Shown: positions 1 to 9,127 of the stretch, piece by piece
Numbering within the stretch: the stretch's first letter is position 1
Layout: every line of letters begins with the position of its first letter
Position numbers and translations under genes: made by a program
Notes under the pieces: model-generated
Told to the model about the DNA's origin: nothing
What the model saw: only the letters and a program-made list of their open reading frames with translations
The model's database searches: none
Source: Roseomonas populi
GTDB taxonomy: Bacteria; Pseudomonadota; Alphaproteobacteria; Acetobacterales; Acetobacteraceae
Reading direction: 5' to 3'
DNA: 64,000 nucleotides
Assembly: GCF_024594815.1 (NCBI RefSeq)
Contig: NZ_JANJOU010000003.1
Span: 248,001 to 312,000 of the forward strand

Positions 1-795
1 GATCCGCGCATCCACGAGCTGCGCGGGCAGCCCGGGCAGATCCGGGCAGCGGCTGCGCTGCGCGGGCTGATGGCGGGCAGCGCCATCCGGGAAAGCCACC
101 GAGAGAACGACCCGCGCGTGCAGGACCCCTACTCCATCCGCTGCCAGCCGCAGGTGATGGGGGCGTGCCTGGACGCGCTGGACCACGCCGCCTCCGTGCT
201 GGAGCGGGAGGCGAACGCCGTGACGGACAACCCGCTGGTGACGGCGGAGGGCGAGGTGCTGTCCGGCGGGAACTTCCACGCGGAGCCGGTGGCCTTCGCG
301 GCGGACCATATCGCGCTGGCGCTGGCGGAGATCGGGGCCTTGTCGGAGCGGCGCATGGCGCTGCTGACCGACCCGGCCCTGTCGGGGCTACCGGCCTTCC
401 TGGTGCGGGAGGGCGGGTTGAATTCCGGCTTCATGATCGCGCAGGTGACGGCGGCGGCGCTGGCGAGCGAGCAGAAGGCGCTGGCGCATCCCCGCAGCGT
501 GGACAGCCTGCCGACCTCCGCGAACCAGGAGGACCATGTGAGCATGGCCACCGGTGCGGCGCTGCGGCTGGTGCCGATGGCCGACAACCTGCGGGACATT
601 CTGGCGATCGAGTTGCTGGCGGCCGCGCAGGCGGTGGAGTTCCACCGCCCCCTGCGGTCCTCGGAGCCGCTGGAGGATGCGCACGCGGCGGTGCGCGGCG
701 TCGCGGCGGCCTGGGACAAGGACCGCTTCATGGCGCCCGACATCGCGGCGGTGGCGGGCTTGATCGATGCCGGGCGGTTCACGGGCCGTGGGTGA
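1..795 (+). CDS. hutH: Histidine ammonia-lyase, C-terminal part (cut by window edge)
   Basis: HutH deaminates L-histidine to urocanate, the first step of histidine degradation in the cytoplasm. The reading frame is open from base 1 and ends at TGA 793-795, giving the last 264 residues of a family usually about 510 long. The MIO-forming Ala-Ser-Gly lies upstream, outside the window. Conserved HAL features visible here are [25 protein letters not shown] and [10 protein letters not shown]. It overlaps hutI by eight bases, so the two are one operon. The identification is firm. Confidence 0.96.
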   Translation, partial: DPRIHELRGQPGQIRAAAALRGLMAGSAIRESHRENDPRVQDPYSIRCQPQVMGACLDALDHAASVLEREANAVTDNPLVTAEGEVLSGGNFHAEPVAFAADHIALALAEIGALSERRMALLTDPALSGLPAFLVREGGLNSGFMIAQVTAAALASEQKALAHPRSVDSLPTSANQEDHVSMATGAALRLVPMADNLRDILAIELLAAAQAVEFHRPLRSSEPLEDAHAAVRGVAAAWDKDRFMAPDIAAVAGLIDAGRFTGRG

Positions 796-1999
796 CTTCG
801 ACCGCATCTGGGTGAATGCCAATCTCTGCACCATGGCAGATGGGACCATGGCAGATGGGCTGGGCGTGGTGCGGGATGGGGCGGTGGCCTCGAAGGGCGG
901 GCGCATCTCCTGGGTGGGGCCCCGCGAGGCGCTGCCCGACACCGAGGCGGCGGTGACGGATTGCGAGGGGGCCTGGATCCTTCCGGGCCTGGTGGATTGC
1001 CACACCCATCTCGTCTTTGGCGGGAACCGCGCGGGGGAGTTCCAGCGGCGGCTGGCGGGCGCGACCTACGAGGAGATCGCCCGCGAGGGCGGCGGCATCC
1101 TCTCCACCGTGCGCGCCACGCGGGCGGCGGAGGAGGAGGCGCTGGTGGCGGCCGCCCTGCCCCGGCTAGACGGGCTGCTGGCCGAGGGCGTGACCACGGT
1201 GGAGGTGAAGTCCGGCTACGGGCTGGAGTTCGAGGCGGAGCGGCGGATGCTGCGCGCGGCCCGGGCGCTGGGGCGGGCGCGGAAGGTGTCGGTCGCCACC
1301 TCCTTCCTCGGCGCGCACGCAGTGCCGCCGGAATACAAGGGCCGCCAGGGCGACTACGCGGCGCTGGTGGCCGGCATGATCGCGCCCCTGGCCGCCGAAG
1401 GGCTGGTGGATGCGGTGGATGCCTTCTGCGAGCGCATCGCCTTCACGCCGGAGGAGACGGAGGCCGTTTTCGCGGCCGCGCGGGCGCAAGGGCTGCCGGT
1501 GAAGCTGCATGCGGACCAGTTGAGCGACCTGGGCGGGGCGGCGCTGGCAGCGCGGTTCGGGGCGCTCTCCGCGGATCATCTGGAGCATGCGTCGGCGGAG
1601 GGGCTGGCGGCCATGGCGGCGGCGGGGACGGTGGCGGTGCTGCTGCCCGGCGCCACCTACTTCATCCGGGAGGAGCGGCACCCGGATATCGCGGCCATGC
1701 GGTCGGCGGGCACGCGCATGGCGATCGCGACGGATATGAACCCCGGCTCCTCCCCAGCCCGGTCCCTGCTGCTGATGCTGAACATGGCCTGCACCCTCTA
1801 CCGGATGACGGTGGAGGAGGCGCTGCTGGGCGTGACGCGCCACGCGGCGGCGGCGCTGGGCATGGCGGATCGCGGCGCGCTGGCGCCGGGGCTGCGCTGC
1901 GATCTGGCGCTGTACCGGATCGGGGCGCCGGAGGAGCTGTGCTACTGGATCGGCGGCAATCCCTGCGCCGGGCGCGTGGTGGCAGGGGAGGATGCCTGA
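788..1999 (+). CDS. hutI: Imidazolonepropionase
   Basis: This amidohydrolase-fold enzyme hydrolyses 4-imidazolone-5-propionate to N-formimino-L-glutamate, the third step of histidine catabolism. It has 403 residues, normal for the family. The metal-binding HTH is at residues 72-74 (CHTHLVFGG). Also present are KSGYGLEFE near 142, the metal His of KLHAD at 241, and [10 protein letters not shown] near 315 with the metal Asp at 316. I chose the GTG at 788, which overlaps the end of hutH; an in-frame start at 767 would add only seven unconserved residues. hutU and hutG are not seen downstream. Confidence 0.95.
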   Translation: MGDFDRIWVNANLCTMADGTMADGLGVVRDGAVASKGGRISWVGPREALPDTEAAVTDCEGAWILPGLVDCHTHLVFGGNRAGEFQRRLAGATYEEIAREGGGILSTVRATRAAEEEALVAAALPRLDGLLAEGVTTVEVKSGYGLEFEAERRMLRAARALGRARKVSVATSFLGAHAVPPEYKGRQGDYAALVAGMIAPLAAEGLVDAVDAFCERIAFTPEETEAVFAAARAQGLPVKLHADQLSDLGGAALAARFGALSADHLEHASAEGLAAMAAAGTVAVLLPGATYFIREERHPDIAAMRSAGTRMAIATDMNPGSSPARSLLLMLNMACTLYRMTVEEALLGVTRHAAAALGMADRGALAPGLRCDLALYRIGAPEELCYWIGGNPCAGRVVAGEDA

Positions 2000-2045
2000 C
2001 GGCGGCCGCCCGGCGCCCCATATGGCGGGCGGAGAGGAGAACCGG

Positions 2046-2879
2046 ATGCCCCTGCCCCCGACCAGTCGGCCGCCCGTCAGCAGATCGGTTGAGAGCCTGA
2101 TTGTCGGCACGGACGGCGCCGCCCGGCCCGGGGCGCGCGCAGTGCCGGAGGAGGTGCCGGTCAGCCTCGTCTACTCCTCCGTGCCCTTCGCGGTGATGAT
2201 GCTGACCCCCTCGGACCTCGAGGACTTCGCCTACGGCTTCAGCCTGACCGAGGGGATCGTGACCGGGGCGGAGGGCATCCGCGAGGTGGAGGTCGGGGAG
2301 GAGGCGCGCGGGCTTCGGCTGGACATCCGGCTGGCACCCACCGCGTTGACGCAGCACCTGGCGCGGCGGCGCTCCATTGCCGGGCGGACGGGATGCGGCC
2401 TCTGCGGGATCGAGGAGCTGGACCAGATGCCCCAGGCCGTGCGGCCGGAGGGGGTGGCGCCGGCCATCGACATGCCGGCCATTCGGCGGGCCCTGGCCGA
2501 GTTGGAGCGGAACCAGCCGCTGAACGACGAGACGCGGGCGGTCCATGCCGCCGCCTTCGCGGGGGCGGATGGGGTGCTGCGCGCGGTGCGCGAGGATGTC
2601 GGCCGGCACAACGCGCTGGACAAGCTGGCGGGGGCCCTGATGCGGGGCGGGGTGCGGGCGGCGGAGGGCTTCGTGATCGTCACCAGCCGCTGCTCCTTCG
2701 AGCTGGTGGAGAAGGCGGCCTCCATCGGGGCGCGGACCCTGGTGGCCATCTCCGCCCCCACGGCCCTGGCGCTGGACCGGGCGCGGGCACTGGACATGAA
2801 CCTGGTGGCGGTGGCGCGGCGGGACACAGTGGCCGTGTTCCACGGGATGGAGCGGGTGCGGGACGGGGTCGCCGGCTGA
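2046..2879 (+). CDS. fdhD: Formate dehydrogenase accessory sulfurtransferase FdhD
   Basis: FdhD passes sulfur from the IscS desulfurase to the molybdenum cofactor of formate dehydrogenases, which need it for activity. The 277-residue product has the diagnostic GRTGCGLCG motif, whose two active cysteines are residues 117 and 120, and a C-terminal DVGRHNALDKL segment typical of the family. The ATG at 2046 follows a GGAGAGGAG ribosome-binding site; an in-frame start at 1992 overlapping hutI is possible but adds unconserved sequence. No formate dehydrogenase genes lie nearby, so its place after hutI looks accidental. It may be read through from the hut promoter. Confidence 0.93.
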   Translation: MPLPPTSRPPVSRSVESLIVGTDGAARPGARAVPEEVPVSLVYSSVPFAVMMLTPSDLEDFAYGFSLTEGIVTGAEGIREVEVGEEARGLRLDIRLAPTALTQHLARRRSIAGRTGCGLCGIEELDQMPQAVRPEGVAPAIDMPAIRRALAELERNQPLNDETRAVHAAAFAGADGVLRAVREDVGRHNALDKLAGALMRGGVRAAEGFVIVTSRCSFELVEKAASIGARTLVAISAPTALALDRARALDMNLVAVARRDTVAVFHGMERVRDGVAG

Positions 2880-2965
2880 GGCGTCGCGGGGTTTTCACCA
2901 GGGGTGCGCTGGCCGCCCTTCCCTCCCCTCGCTACACCTGCGGCGCTTCTCGCGAGGAGGACCGC

Positions 2966-3676
2966 ATGAAAATCACTTGGTTCGGCCATTCGGCCTATCG
3001 GTTCGAGATCGGCGGCGCGGTGCTGCTGGTCGATCCCTTCCTGACCGGCAATTCCACCTTCAAGGGCACGGTGGAGGAGGCTTCCAAGGGCTGCACCCAC
3101 ATCGCCCTCACCCACGGCCACGGCGACCACATCGGCGACACGGCGGCGATTGCCAAGGCGACCGGGGCCAAGGTGATCGCGAACGCCGAGATCTGCGGCT
3201 ACCTGAAGGGCAAGGGGGTCGAGAAGCTGGAGATGATGAACACCGGCGGCACGACCGACCAGGATGGGTTCAGCGTCTCCCTCACCATCGCCTTCCACTC
3301 CTCCTCCATGCCTGGGGAGAATGGGACGATCATCGACCTGGGCCTGCCGAACGGGGTGGTGATCACGCCCAAGGACCCGTCCGAGCCCGTGGTCTACCAC
3401 ATGGGCGACACGGACGTGTTCTCCGACATGGCGCTGATCGCGGAACTGTACCAGCCGAAGGTGGCGATCGTGCCGGTGGGCGACCGCTTCACCATGGGCG
3501 CGCGCGGCGCGGCGCTGGCGATGCGCCGCTTCCTGCCGGACGTGCCGGTGGTGCTGCCCTGCCACTTCGGCACCTTCCCGATCATCGACAAGTCGGCGGA
3601 CGCCTTCATCGCCGCCATGGGCGAGGAAGGCGGGCGCGTGCGGGTGCCGGCGATCGGGGAAGCCTTCGAGGTCTGA
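2966..3676 (+). CDS. UPF0173-type metal-dependent hydrolase (metallo-beta-lactamase fold)
   Basis: A 236-residue protein of the UPF0173 (YtkL-like) group of metallo-beta-lactamase-fold hydrolases. The substrate of this group is not established. The metal-binding THGHGDHIGD stands at residues 49-58, and further ligands are likely in MGDTD and PCHFGTFP. The N-terminal MKITWFGHSA is typical, and the ATG follows a GAGGAGG ribosome-binding site. It is a single gene convergent with the transporter ATPase, with six bases between the stop codons and a shared hairpin. Family assignment is firm, function unknown. Confidence 0.88.
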   Translation: MKITWFGHSAYRFEIGGAVLLVDPFLTGNSTFKGTVEEASKGCTHIALTHGHGDHIGDTAAIAKATGAKVIANAEICGYLKGKGVEKLEMMNTGGTTDQDGFSVSLTIAFHSSSMPGENGTIIDLGLPNGVVITPKDPSEPVVYHMGDTDVFSDMALIAELYQPKVAIVPVGDRFTMGARGAALAMRRFLPDVPVVLPCHFGTFPIIDKSADAFIAAMGEEGGRVRVPAIGEAFEV

Positions 3677-3682
3677 ACCGGA

Positions 3683-4750
3683 TCAGGCGGCCGGGATGAG
3701 GTGCCCGGCCGCCGGGTTCCAGGAGAGGGCGACCTCGCTGCCCTCCGAGATGCCCTGCGCGGCCAGGCCGGGCAGGCGGGCGCGGAGCGGAGTGCCGCCG
3801 GCATCGCCGAGGATCAGGGCGCTGTCGCCGAAATGGACGATGGTCTCCACGGCCATGCGGCAGGTGTTGGGGGCACCATCGGCGGCCAGCCCCAGCACCT
3901 CCGGGCGCAGCAGCAGGGTGGCAGCCTCCCCCGCGCGGCGGCCGGGCTGGGCGGGGATGCGGACCGGGCCGATGCCGGCGATTTCGCCCGTGCCCTGGTT
4001 AGGATCGGTCAGCCGGATGGGCAGCAGGTTGCTGTCCCCGACGAAGCGGGCGACGAAGTCGTTCACCGGGCGGTCGTAGATCTCAAGCGGAGTGCCGGCC
4101 TGCTGGATGCGCCCGCCCTCGAAGACCACGATGCGGTCGGACATGGCCATCGCCTCGGACTGGTCGTGCGTCACGAAGATGGTGGTGACGCCGAGGCTGC
4201 GCTGGATGCGCTTGATCTCGATCTGCAGGCTCTCGCGCAGGTTCTTGTCCAGCGCGCCCAGGGGCTCGTCCAGCAGGAGCAGGGCCGGGTCGAAGACGAG
4301 GGCGCGGGCCAGGGCCACGCGCTGCTGCTGGCCGCCGGACATCTCGCGCGGGTGGCGGTCCGCGAAGCGCTCCAACCCGACGAGCGCGAGCATGTGGCGC
4401 GCCTTCTTCGTGGCCTGGGCCTTCGGCACCTTCCGCATCTCCAGCGGGAACATCACGTTCTGCAAGGCCGTGCGGTGGGGGAAGAGCGCGTAGTTCTGGA
4501 AGACGATGCCGATGCCGCGCTTGTGGGGCGGCACGCGGGTGATGGAGGTGCCGTCCACGAGGATCTCGCCCTCGGTCGCGCCCTCGAACCCCGCGATGAG
4601 CATGAGGGTAGTCGTCTTGCCGGAACCGCTGGGGCCGAGGAAGGTGATGAACTCCCCCTTCCCCGCCGTCAGGTTCACGCCGTCCAGCGCGCGGCTGCGG
4701 CCGTCATAGCTCTTCGAGAGGTTGCGCAGTTCCAGATAGGGCTTGCTCAC
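3683..4750 (-). CDS. Polyamine-type ABC transporter, ATP-binding protein (PotA-like)
   Basis: The 355-residue ATPase energises the importer encoded just upstream. Walker A GPSGSGKTT is at 39-47, the Q-loop FQNYALFPH near 84-92, the signature SGGQQQRVALARA at 138-150 and Walker B with LLLLDEP at 157-163. A C-terminal TOBE-type region follows, as in PotA and FbpC. The GTG start overlaps the permease stop by four bases (GTGA), so translation is probably coupled. A longer upstream frame overlaps the permease and is not coding. Substrate is inferred from the permeases and binding protein as polyamine-like. Confidence 0.92.
   Translation of the reverse strand: MSKPYLELRNLSKSYDGRSRALDGVNLTAGKGEFITFLGPSGSGKTTTLMLIAGFEGATEGEILVDGTSITRVPPHKRGIGIVFQNYALFPHRTALQNVMFPLEMRKVPKAQATKKARHMLALVGLERFADRHPREMSGGQQQRVALARALVFDPALLLLDEPLGALDKNLRESLQIEIKRIQRSLGVTTIFVTHDQSEAMAMSDRIVVFEGGRIQQAGTPLEIYDRPVNDFVARFVGDSNLLPIRLTDPNQGTGEIAGIGPVRIPAQPGRRAGEAATLLLRPEVLGLAADGAPNTCRMAVETIVHFGDSALILGDAGGTPLRARLPGLAAQGISEGSEVALSWNPAAGHLIPAA
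3686..3713. terminator. Hairpin between convergent genes, possible bidirectional terminator
   Basis: A perfect 10-bp inverted repeat (GGCGGCCGGG / CCCGGCCGCC) with an 8-base loop sits just past the hydrolase stop and within the last codons of the ABC ATPase gene. There is no clear T-run, so termination would depend on the stem. The placement between convergent stops is the main support. Confidence 0.45.
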
Positions 4751-5535
4751 GGGCGGGCTTCCGATCGGCGGCGCGACAGGGCGCGCCAGAGGACGGGCAC
4801 GATCACCAGCGCGGCGACGGCCAGGAACAGCAGGGTGGAGACGACGGCGATGACGGGATCCGCCTGGGTGCGGATGCTGTCGAACATGCGGCGCGGCAGG
4901 GTTTCCGTGTCGCGGCCGGAGATGAAGAGGGCCACCACCGTCTCGTCGAAGCTCTGCACGAAGGCGAACAGGGCGGCGGCGGCGAAGCCGGGCCAGAGCA
5001 CGGGCAGGGTGACGTGGCGGAAGGTGGCGGCCGGGCTGGCGCCGAGGGAGAGGGCGGCCCGCTCCAGCGTGCGGTCGAAGCCCTTCAGGTTGGCCGAGAG
5101 GACGAGGAAGGCCATGGGCACGGAGAGCGCGGTGTGGGCGAGGATAATGCCGGGGAAGGTCTGCAACAGGCGGACATCGGCGAGGAAGGCGTAGTAGCCG
5201 ATGGCCATGACGATGTGCGGCACGGCCAGCGGCAGCATCAGCAGCAGGTTCACCACGCCCTTGCCGGCGAAGCGGTGGCGGACGAGCGCGAAGGTGGCGG
5301 GGGTGACGAGCAGGACGGTGAGGACGGAGACGGCGAGCGCGATGCCGAGGCTGTTCAGCGTGGGCGTGGTCCAGCGCGCATCGTTGAAATAGGCGCTGTA
5401 GTAGCCCGTCCACCAGCCCGGCGGCGGGAACTCCAGCGAGACGGCCGTGCTGAAGGACATGGGCACGACGATGAAGAGCGGCGCCGCTACGAAGGCAAGC
5501 ACGAGGGCGCCGAGGAGGAGGAGGGCAAGGCGCAT
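4747..5535 (-). CDS. ABC transporter permease (PotC-like)
   Basis: One of two inner-membrane permeases of the polyamine/opine-type importer. The 262-residue sequence has about six hydrophobic segments and the EAA-type coupling loop (ERAALSLGASPAATFRHVTLP) that contacts the ATPase. It lies four bases after its partner permease and overlaps the ATPase start. The family is clear; the transported compound is not read from sequence. Confidence 0.9.
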   Translation of the reverse strand: MRLALLLLGALVLAFVAAPLFIVVPMSFSTAVSLEFPPPGWWTGYYSAYFNDARWTTPTLNSLGIALAVSVLTVLLVTPATFALVRHRFAGKGVVNLLLMLPLAVPHIVMAIGYYAFLADVRLLQTFPGIILAHTALSVPMAFLVLSANLKGFDRTLERAALSLGASPAATFRHVTLPVLWPGFAAAALFAFVQSFDETVVALFISGRDTETLPRRMFDSIRTQADPVIAVVSTLLFLAVAALVIVPVLWRALSRRRSEARP

Positions 5536-5539
5536 CGGT

Positions 5540-6382
5540 TCAGCCCCAGAGCCGGTCGAGGCCGAAGCGGCGGTGATAGATGCCGAGGATGATCAGCGTG
5601 GAGGCGAGCAGCACCACGGCCATGGCGGAGGCTTCCCCGAAGGCCAGGAACTCCTCCACCTGCTGGCCGATCACGCTGGCCACCATCTGCTCCCGCGGCG
5701 ATCCCAGCAGGATGGGCGTGACGTAGAAGCCGAGGCAGAGGACGAAGACGAGGGTGAGGCCATTGGCGATGCCCGGCGCGGCCAAGGGCAGGACCACGTG
5801 GCGGATGACGCCGGCCGGGGTGGCGCCGAGGCTGGCGGCGGAGCGCGGGAGGGAGGGCTCGATCCGCTTGAGCACGCCGTAGAGGCTGAGGACCATGTAG
5901 GGCAGCAGGATGTGGGTCATCGCGACCGTGGAGCTGAAGCGGGTGAAGAGCAGCTCCGGCGAGGCGAAGCCAATCCACTCGACGAAGCGGGCGATCGGGC
6001 CGCGGTTCCCCAGCAGCACCATCCAGGCATAGGTGCGGACGAGGAAGCTGGTCCAGAAGCTCATCGTCACCACCACCATCATGGCGGCGGCCAGGCCCGG
6101 CGGAGCGGCGGCCATGGCATAGGCCAGCGGGAAGCCGAGGACGAGGCAGCAGAGCGAGACGGTGAGCGCGGTGAGGAAGGTGTCCAGCAGCACGCGCAGG
6201 TGGAAGCCGTCCGTCGCGATGGCGACGTAGTGGTCCAGCCCCCATTCGGGGTCGGACACGCTCATCACGGCCACCTGTGCCAGCGGCACGATGAAGAAGG
6301 CGGCGAGGAAGACCAGCAGCGGGGCGAGGAGCAGCCAGGGGCGCAGGCCGCCCCCGCCCGCCGCGGAGGTGGTCGCGCTCAA
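5540..6382 (-). CDS. ABC transporter permease (PotB-like)
   Basis: First permease of the importer, 280 residues with about six membrane segments. It carries a coupling loop (RSAASLGATPAGVIRHVVLP) like that of PotB and related iron or polyamine systems. The start ATG overlaps the binding-protein stop by four bases (6379-6382). Together with the second permease, ATPase and binding protein it makes a complete type I importer. Confidence 0.9.
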   Translation of the reverse strand: MSATTSAAGGGGLRPWLLLAPLLVFLAAFFIVPLAQVAVMSVSDPEWGLDHYVAIATDGFHLRVLLDTFLTALTVSLCCLVLGFPLAYAMAAAPPGLAAAMMVVVTMSFWTSFLVRTYAWMVLLGNRGPIARFVEWIGFASPELLFTRFSSTVAMTHILLPYMVLSLYGVLKRIEPSLPRSAASLGATPAGVIRHVVLPLAAPGIANGLTLVFVLCLGFYVTPILLGSPREQMVASVIGQQVEEFLAFGEASAMAVVLLASTLIILGIYHRRFGLDRLWG

Positions 6383-7431
6383 GTGCCGATCCAGCGCTCG
6401 AAGCGCTGGGTGGCGGCGTTCACGTCGCCGCCGAAGTTCAGGATGTCCTGCTCGAACACCTTGTCCTTGTAGGCGGGGGCGGTGGGCATGCGGGCCGCCT
6501 CGGCCTCGGACACGAAGTTGAAGGCGGCGGGGTTCAGCGGGCCGTTCAGGGAGTCCTTGCAGAACCCGGCCACGCGCTCCGGCTTCAGGGCGGATTCGAT
6601 GAAGCGCATAGCATTGTCGCGGTTCGGGGTGCCGCGGGCGACGACCCAGTAGGCGCGCTCGATCTCCGCCCCGTTCCAGACGATCTCGACGGGCTGGTTC
6701 GCGTCGATGAGCTCCAGCGTGCGGGCGTGCCAGAGGGCGATGCAGTCGATCTCACCGTCCCGCAGAAGCTGCTGGGACTGCTGGCCCTGGGTCCACCACA
6801 CGCGGACGGCGGGCTTGATCTTGTCCAGGCTGCGGAAGGCGCGGTTGAGGTCCAGCGGGTAGAGCTTGTCAGTCGGCACGCCATCGGCGGCGAGTGCGAT
6901 GGGCAGGATGCGGGAGGCGTAGCGCTGCATGCAGCGGCTGCCCGGGAACTTCTGCAGGTTCCAGAAATCCGCCCAGCTCTGCGGGCCGCCATTGGGGTAC
7001 TTGGCCTTCTGGTAGGCGATGACGGTGGCGAAGGCGTGGCTGCTGGCGCCGTTCTGGAAGGCCGCGCCCGGGAAGGGCGGGTTCTTCACCAGCTCGGAGT
7101 TGTCCAGCTTCTCCAGCAGGTTCGCCTGGTTGGCGCGGATGATCTCGCCGGCGCCGAGCGTCGTCACATCGAACTCATAGGCGCCGCTGCGGACCTGCTG
7201 GGCCAGCTTGGCGAAGGAGACCGGGGAGACGGGGCGGATCTCCACGCCCGTATCCCTGGTGAAGGGCTCGAAGAGGTTCTTGATGGCGGCGCGTTCCCAG
7301 ATGCCGCCCCAGGTATTCACGTGCAGCACCTCCGCCGCGCGGACGCGGCGGAAGTAGGGTGCGGCGAGGCCTGCCACAACACCGCCGCCCACGGAGAGGG
7401 CCGCGCGGCGGGTGAAACCCTGGGATGCCAT
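6379..7431 (-). CDS. Extracellular solute-binding protein (PotD-like)
   Basis: The periplasmic receptor of the importer, 350 residues. It begins with a Tat-like leader (TRRAALSVGGGVVAGLAAP), so export may be in folded form. The mature part starts near EVLHVNTWGGIW, typical of PotD-like family 1 binding proteins, and ends with FGGDVNAATQRFERWIG. It is encoded 12 bases after the M19-family gene, so the hydrolase and the transporter probably serve the same compound. Ligand unknown; polyamines, their conjugates or peptide-like compounds are possible. Confidence 0.9.
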   Translation of the reverse strand: MASQGFTRRAALSVGGGVVAGLAAPYFRRVRAAEVLHVNTWGGIWERAAIKNLFEPFTRDTGVEIRPVSPVSFAKLAQQVRSGAYEFDVTTLGAGEIIRANQANLLEKLDNSELVKNPPFPGAAFQNGASSHAFATVIAYQKAKYPNGGPQSWADFWNLQKFPGSRCMQRYASRILPIALAADGVPTDKLYPLDLNRAFRSLDKIKPAVRVWWTQGQQSQQLLRDGEIDCIALWHARTLELIDANQPVEIVWNGAEIERAYWVVARGTPNRDNAMRFIESALKPERVAGFCKDSLNGPLNPAAFNFVSEAEAARMPTAPAYKDKVFEQDILNFGGDVNAATQRFERWIGT

Positions 7432-7443
7432 CCTCGTCTCTCC

Positions 7444-8418
7444 TCAGTTCGGGCGGAAGGTCGCGGCGTAGAGCCGCATCCAGTTGCCGCGGATGATCTT
7501 CTCGATCTCGGGCGGCTGGAAGCCCACTTCGCGCAGGCCGTCCGGGATCTGGCCGAGGCCCGAAACGCCTTCCGCCAGCCACTCGGCCTTCGGCGTCTTC
7601 ACCGGCTTCCCGGCGGAGGAGGCGCCGTGGTCGATGCCGCGGGTCCAGCGGCCCATGCGCATCCAGGCGTAGTCGGCGGGGGTATTGTCGTGGCCGTAAT
7701 CGGTGCCGATCGCGACCGTGTCGATCCCCGCGATGTCCACCGTGCGCGCCACCATCTCGCACCAGTTGCGGACGGAGGCGCAGTAGTAGTCCCCGGTGAT
7801 GTTGCGATAGACGGCGCAGCCCATCACGCCGCCCGTGTCGCGCAGGGCGTGCAGGATGGCGTCCTGCTTGTTCCGGCTGTGGGGAACGAGGCTGGTAGCG
7901 TTGGCGTGGGTGACGGCGATGGGCTTCTCGCTATGGGCGATGGCCTCCAGCGTCGTGCGCTCCCCGACGTGGGAGCAGTCGATCAGCATTCCCGCGCGGT
8001 TCATCTCCCGCACGACTTCCCGCCCGAAGCGGGCCAGGCCGCCATCGTTCGGCTCGTAGCAGCTGCCGCCCACGGCGTTCTGGTTGTTGTAGGTCAGCTG
8101 CACCACGCGCACGCCGAGTTCCGCGAACATTTCCACCAGCCGGATGCGGCCACCGAAGAGGTCCGTGTTCTGGAAGCCCAGGATGATCGCGGTGCGGTCG
8201 GAGGCGTTGACCGCGTCGATCTCAGCGGGCGTGCGGGCGACGGCGCAGGTCTCCGCGTTCTCCGCGATCAGGTCGCGCCAGCGGCCCAGGGCGTCGAAGG
8301 ACTCCATCGGGTCCTCCCAGAAGCCGCAGGTCACGGTCACGGCGGCGATGTTGCCGCGCCGCAGCGCCGTGAAGACCTCCGGCGTGAAGTGGCCGCACTG
8401 AAGACCGTCAATGAGCAT
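7444..8418 (-). CDS. Divergent peptidase M19 (membrane dipeptidase) family protein
   Basis: A 324-residue TIM-barrel amidohydrolase of the renal-dipeptidase family. IDCSHVGERT and AVTHANATSLVPHSRNKQD match the family's two downstream metal histidines. However, the N-terminal HxD motif (normally DGHND) reads DGLQC at residues 4-8, and the segment that normally supplies the bridging Glu reads GFQNTDLFGG. The usual two-zinc centre is therefore probably absent or altered. The ATG at 8418 overlaps the upstream gene by 11 bases. It sits between two unknown genes and the importer. Annotating it simply as a dipeptidase would overstate what is known. Confidence 0.85.
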   Translation of the reverse strand: MLIDGLQCGHFTPEVFTALRRGNIAAVTVTCGFWEDPMESFDALGRWRDLIAENAETCAVARTPAEIDAVNASDRTAIILGFQNTDLFGGRIRLVEMFAELGVRVVQLTYNNQNAVGGSCYEPNDGGLARFGREVVREMNRAGMLIDCSHVGERTTLEAIAHSEKPIAVTHANATSLVPHSRNKQDAILHALRDTGGVMGCAVYRNITGDYYCASVRNWCEMVARTVDIAGIDTVAIGTDYGHDNTPADYAWMRMGRWTRGIDHGASSAGKPVKTPKAEWLAEGVSGLGQIPDGLREVGFQPPEIEKIIRGNWMRLYAATFRPN

Positions 8419-9127
8419 TCGCGGATTCCGGCTTGGCACTGGTGAGGAGGGAGAGGTCGGTGTCGTCGTCGTGGTCCGTGCGGCCGGTGATGCGGCCATC
8501 GGCCTCCACGATCACCGGGCCGGCGTGGCGCCGGGATTCCGGCGTGTCGGTGGAGAGGGCGGTGTTGGAGAGGTGGTGCAGGTCCCACCACAGGGCGGGT
8601 TCCACCACCACGCCCTCACGCAGCGCGCGGTCCAGCACGGCGTCGCCCGCGGTGGAGGGCGCGGCGCGCAGGATGAAGGTGCCCGCGGCATCACCGGCGC
8701 CGCCGGTAACCTGGACGGACAGGCCCTCGCGCGGGGCGTAGGCGCTGGCGGTGCGGAGTTCCTCCGGGTCGCGCAGGTTCGTCACCTCGGCGGTCGCGGC
8801 GCCCTCCAGCGCGGTGGCCGCGCCCAGCGCGTCCAGAATCATCGGCAGCACCACCCAGGCGTGCCCGCCGCGGGCATCCACCACCAGATGGCCCGGCGCG
8901 GGTTCCGTGATGCTGGGCGCGACGGTCTCGGCCATACGCAGATCGCCGAAGCGTCGGCGCAGCAGCGGCAACCCGCCCAGCCCGGCGGCGGCGGAGTAGA
9001 GCACCACGTCCCGCACGGCGGGGATCAGGCCATGCGGGACCGTGGTGAGGAGGAGGATGCGCTCCACCACCAGCCGCACCTCGCGCGGCAGCAGGGTGAC
9101 AGGCGTGTCCGAGCAGGCGGCGCTCAT
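8408..9127 (-). CDS. Conserved hypothetical protein, 239 aa (possibly DUF3726-like)
   Basis: A 239-residue soluble protein with no signal peptide or membrane segment and no catalytic motif that I recognise. It has alternating strands and helices, a central GHLVVDARGGHAWVVLP segment and a charged tail (RTDHDDDTDLSLL). It is coupled by ATGA to the 566-aa gene upstream and overlaps the M19 gene downstream. Size and neighbourhood suggest a DUF3726-type protein, but that is a weak guess from memory. Gene reality is well supported by the tight packing and lack of a competing frame. Confidence 0.8.
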   Translation of the reverse strand: MSAACSDTPVTLLPREVRLVVERILLLTTVPHGLIPAVRDVVLYSAAAGLGGLPLLRRRFGDLRMAETVAPSITEPAPGHLVVDARGGHAWVVLPMILDALGAATALEGAATAEVTNLRDPEELRTASAYAPREGLSVQVTGGAGDAAGTFILRAAPSTAGDAVLDRALREGVVVEPALWWDLHHLSNTALSTDTPESRRHAGPVIVEADGRITGRTDHDDDTDLSLLTSAKPESANAH

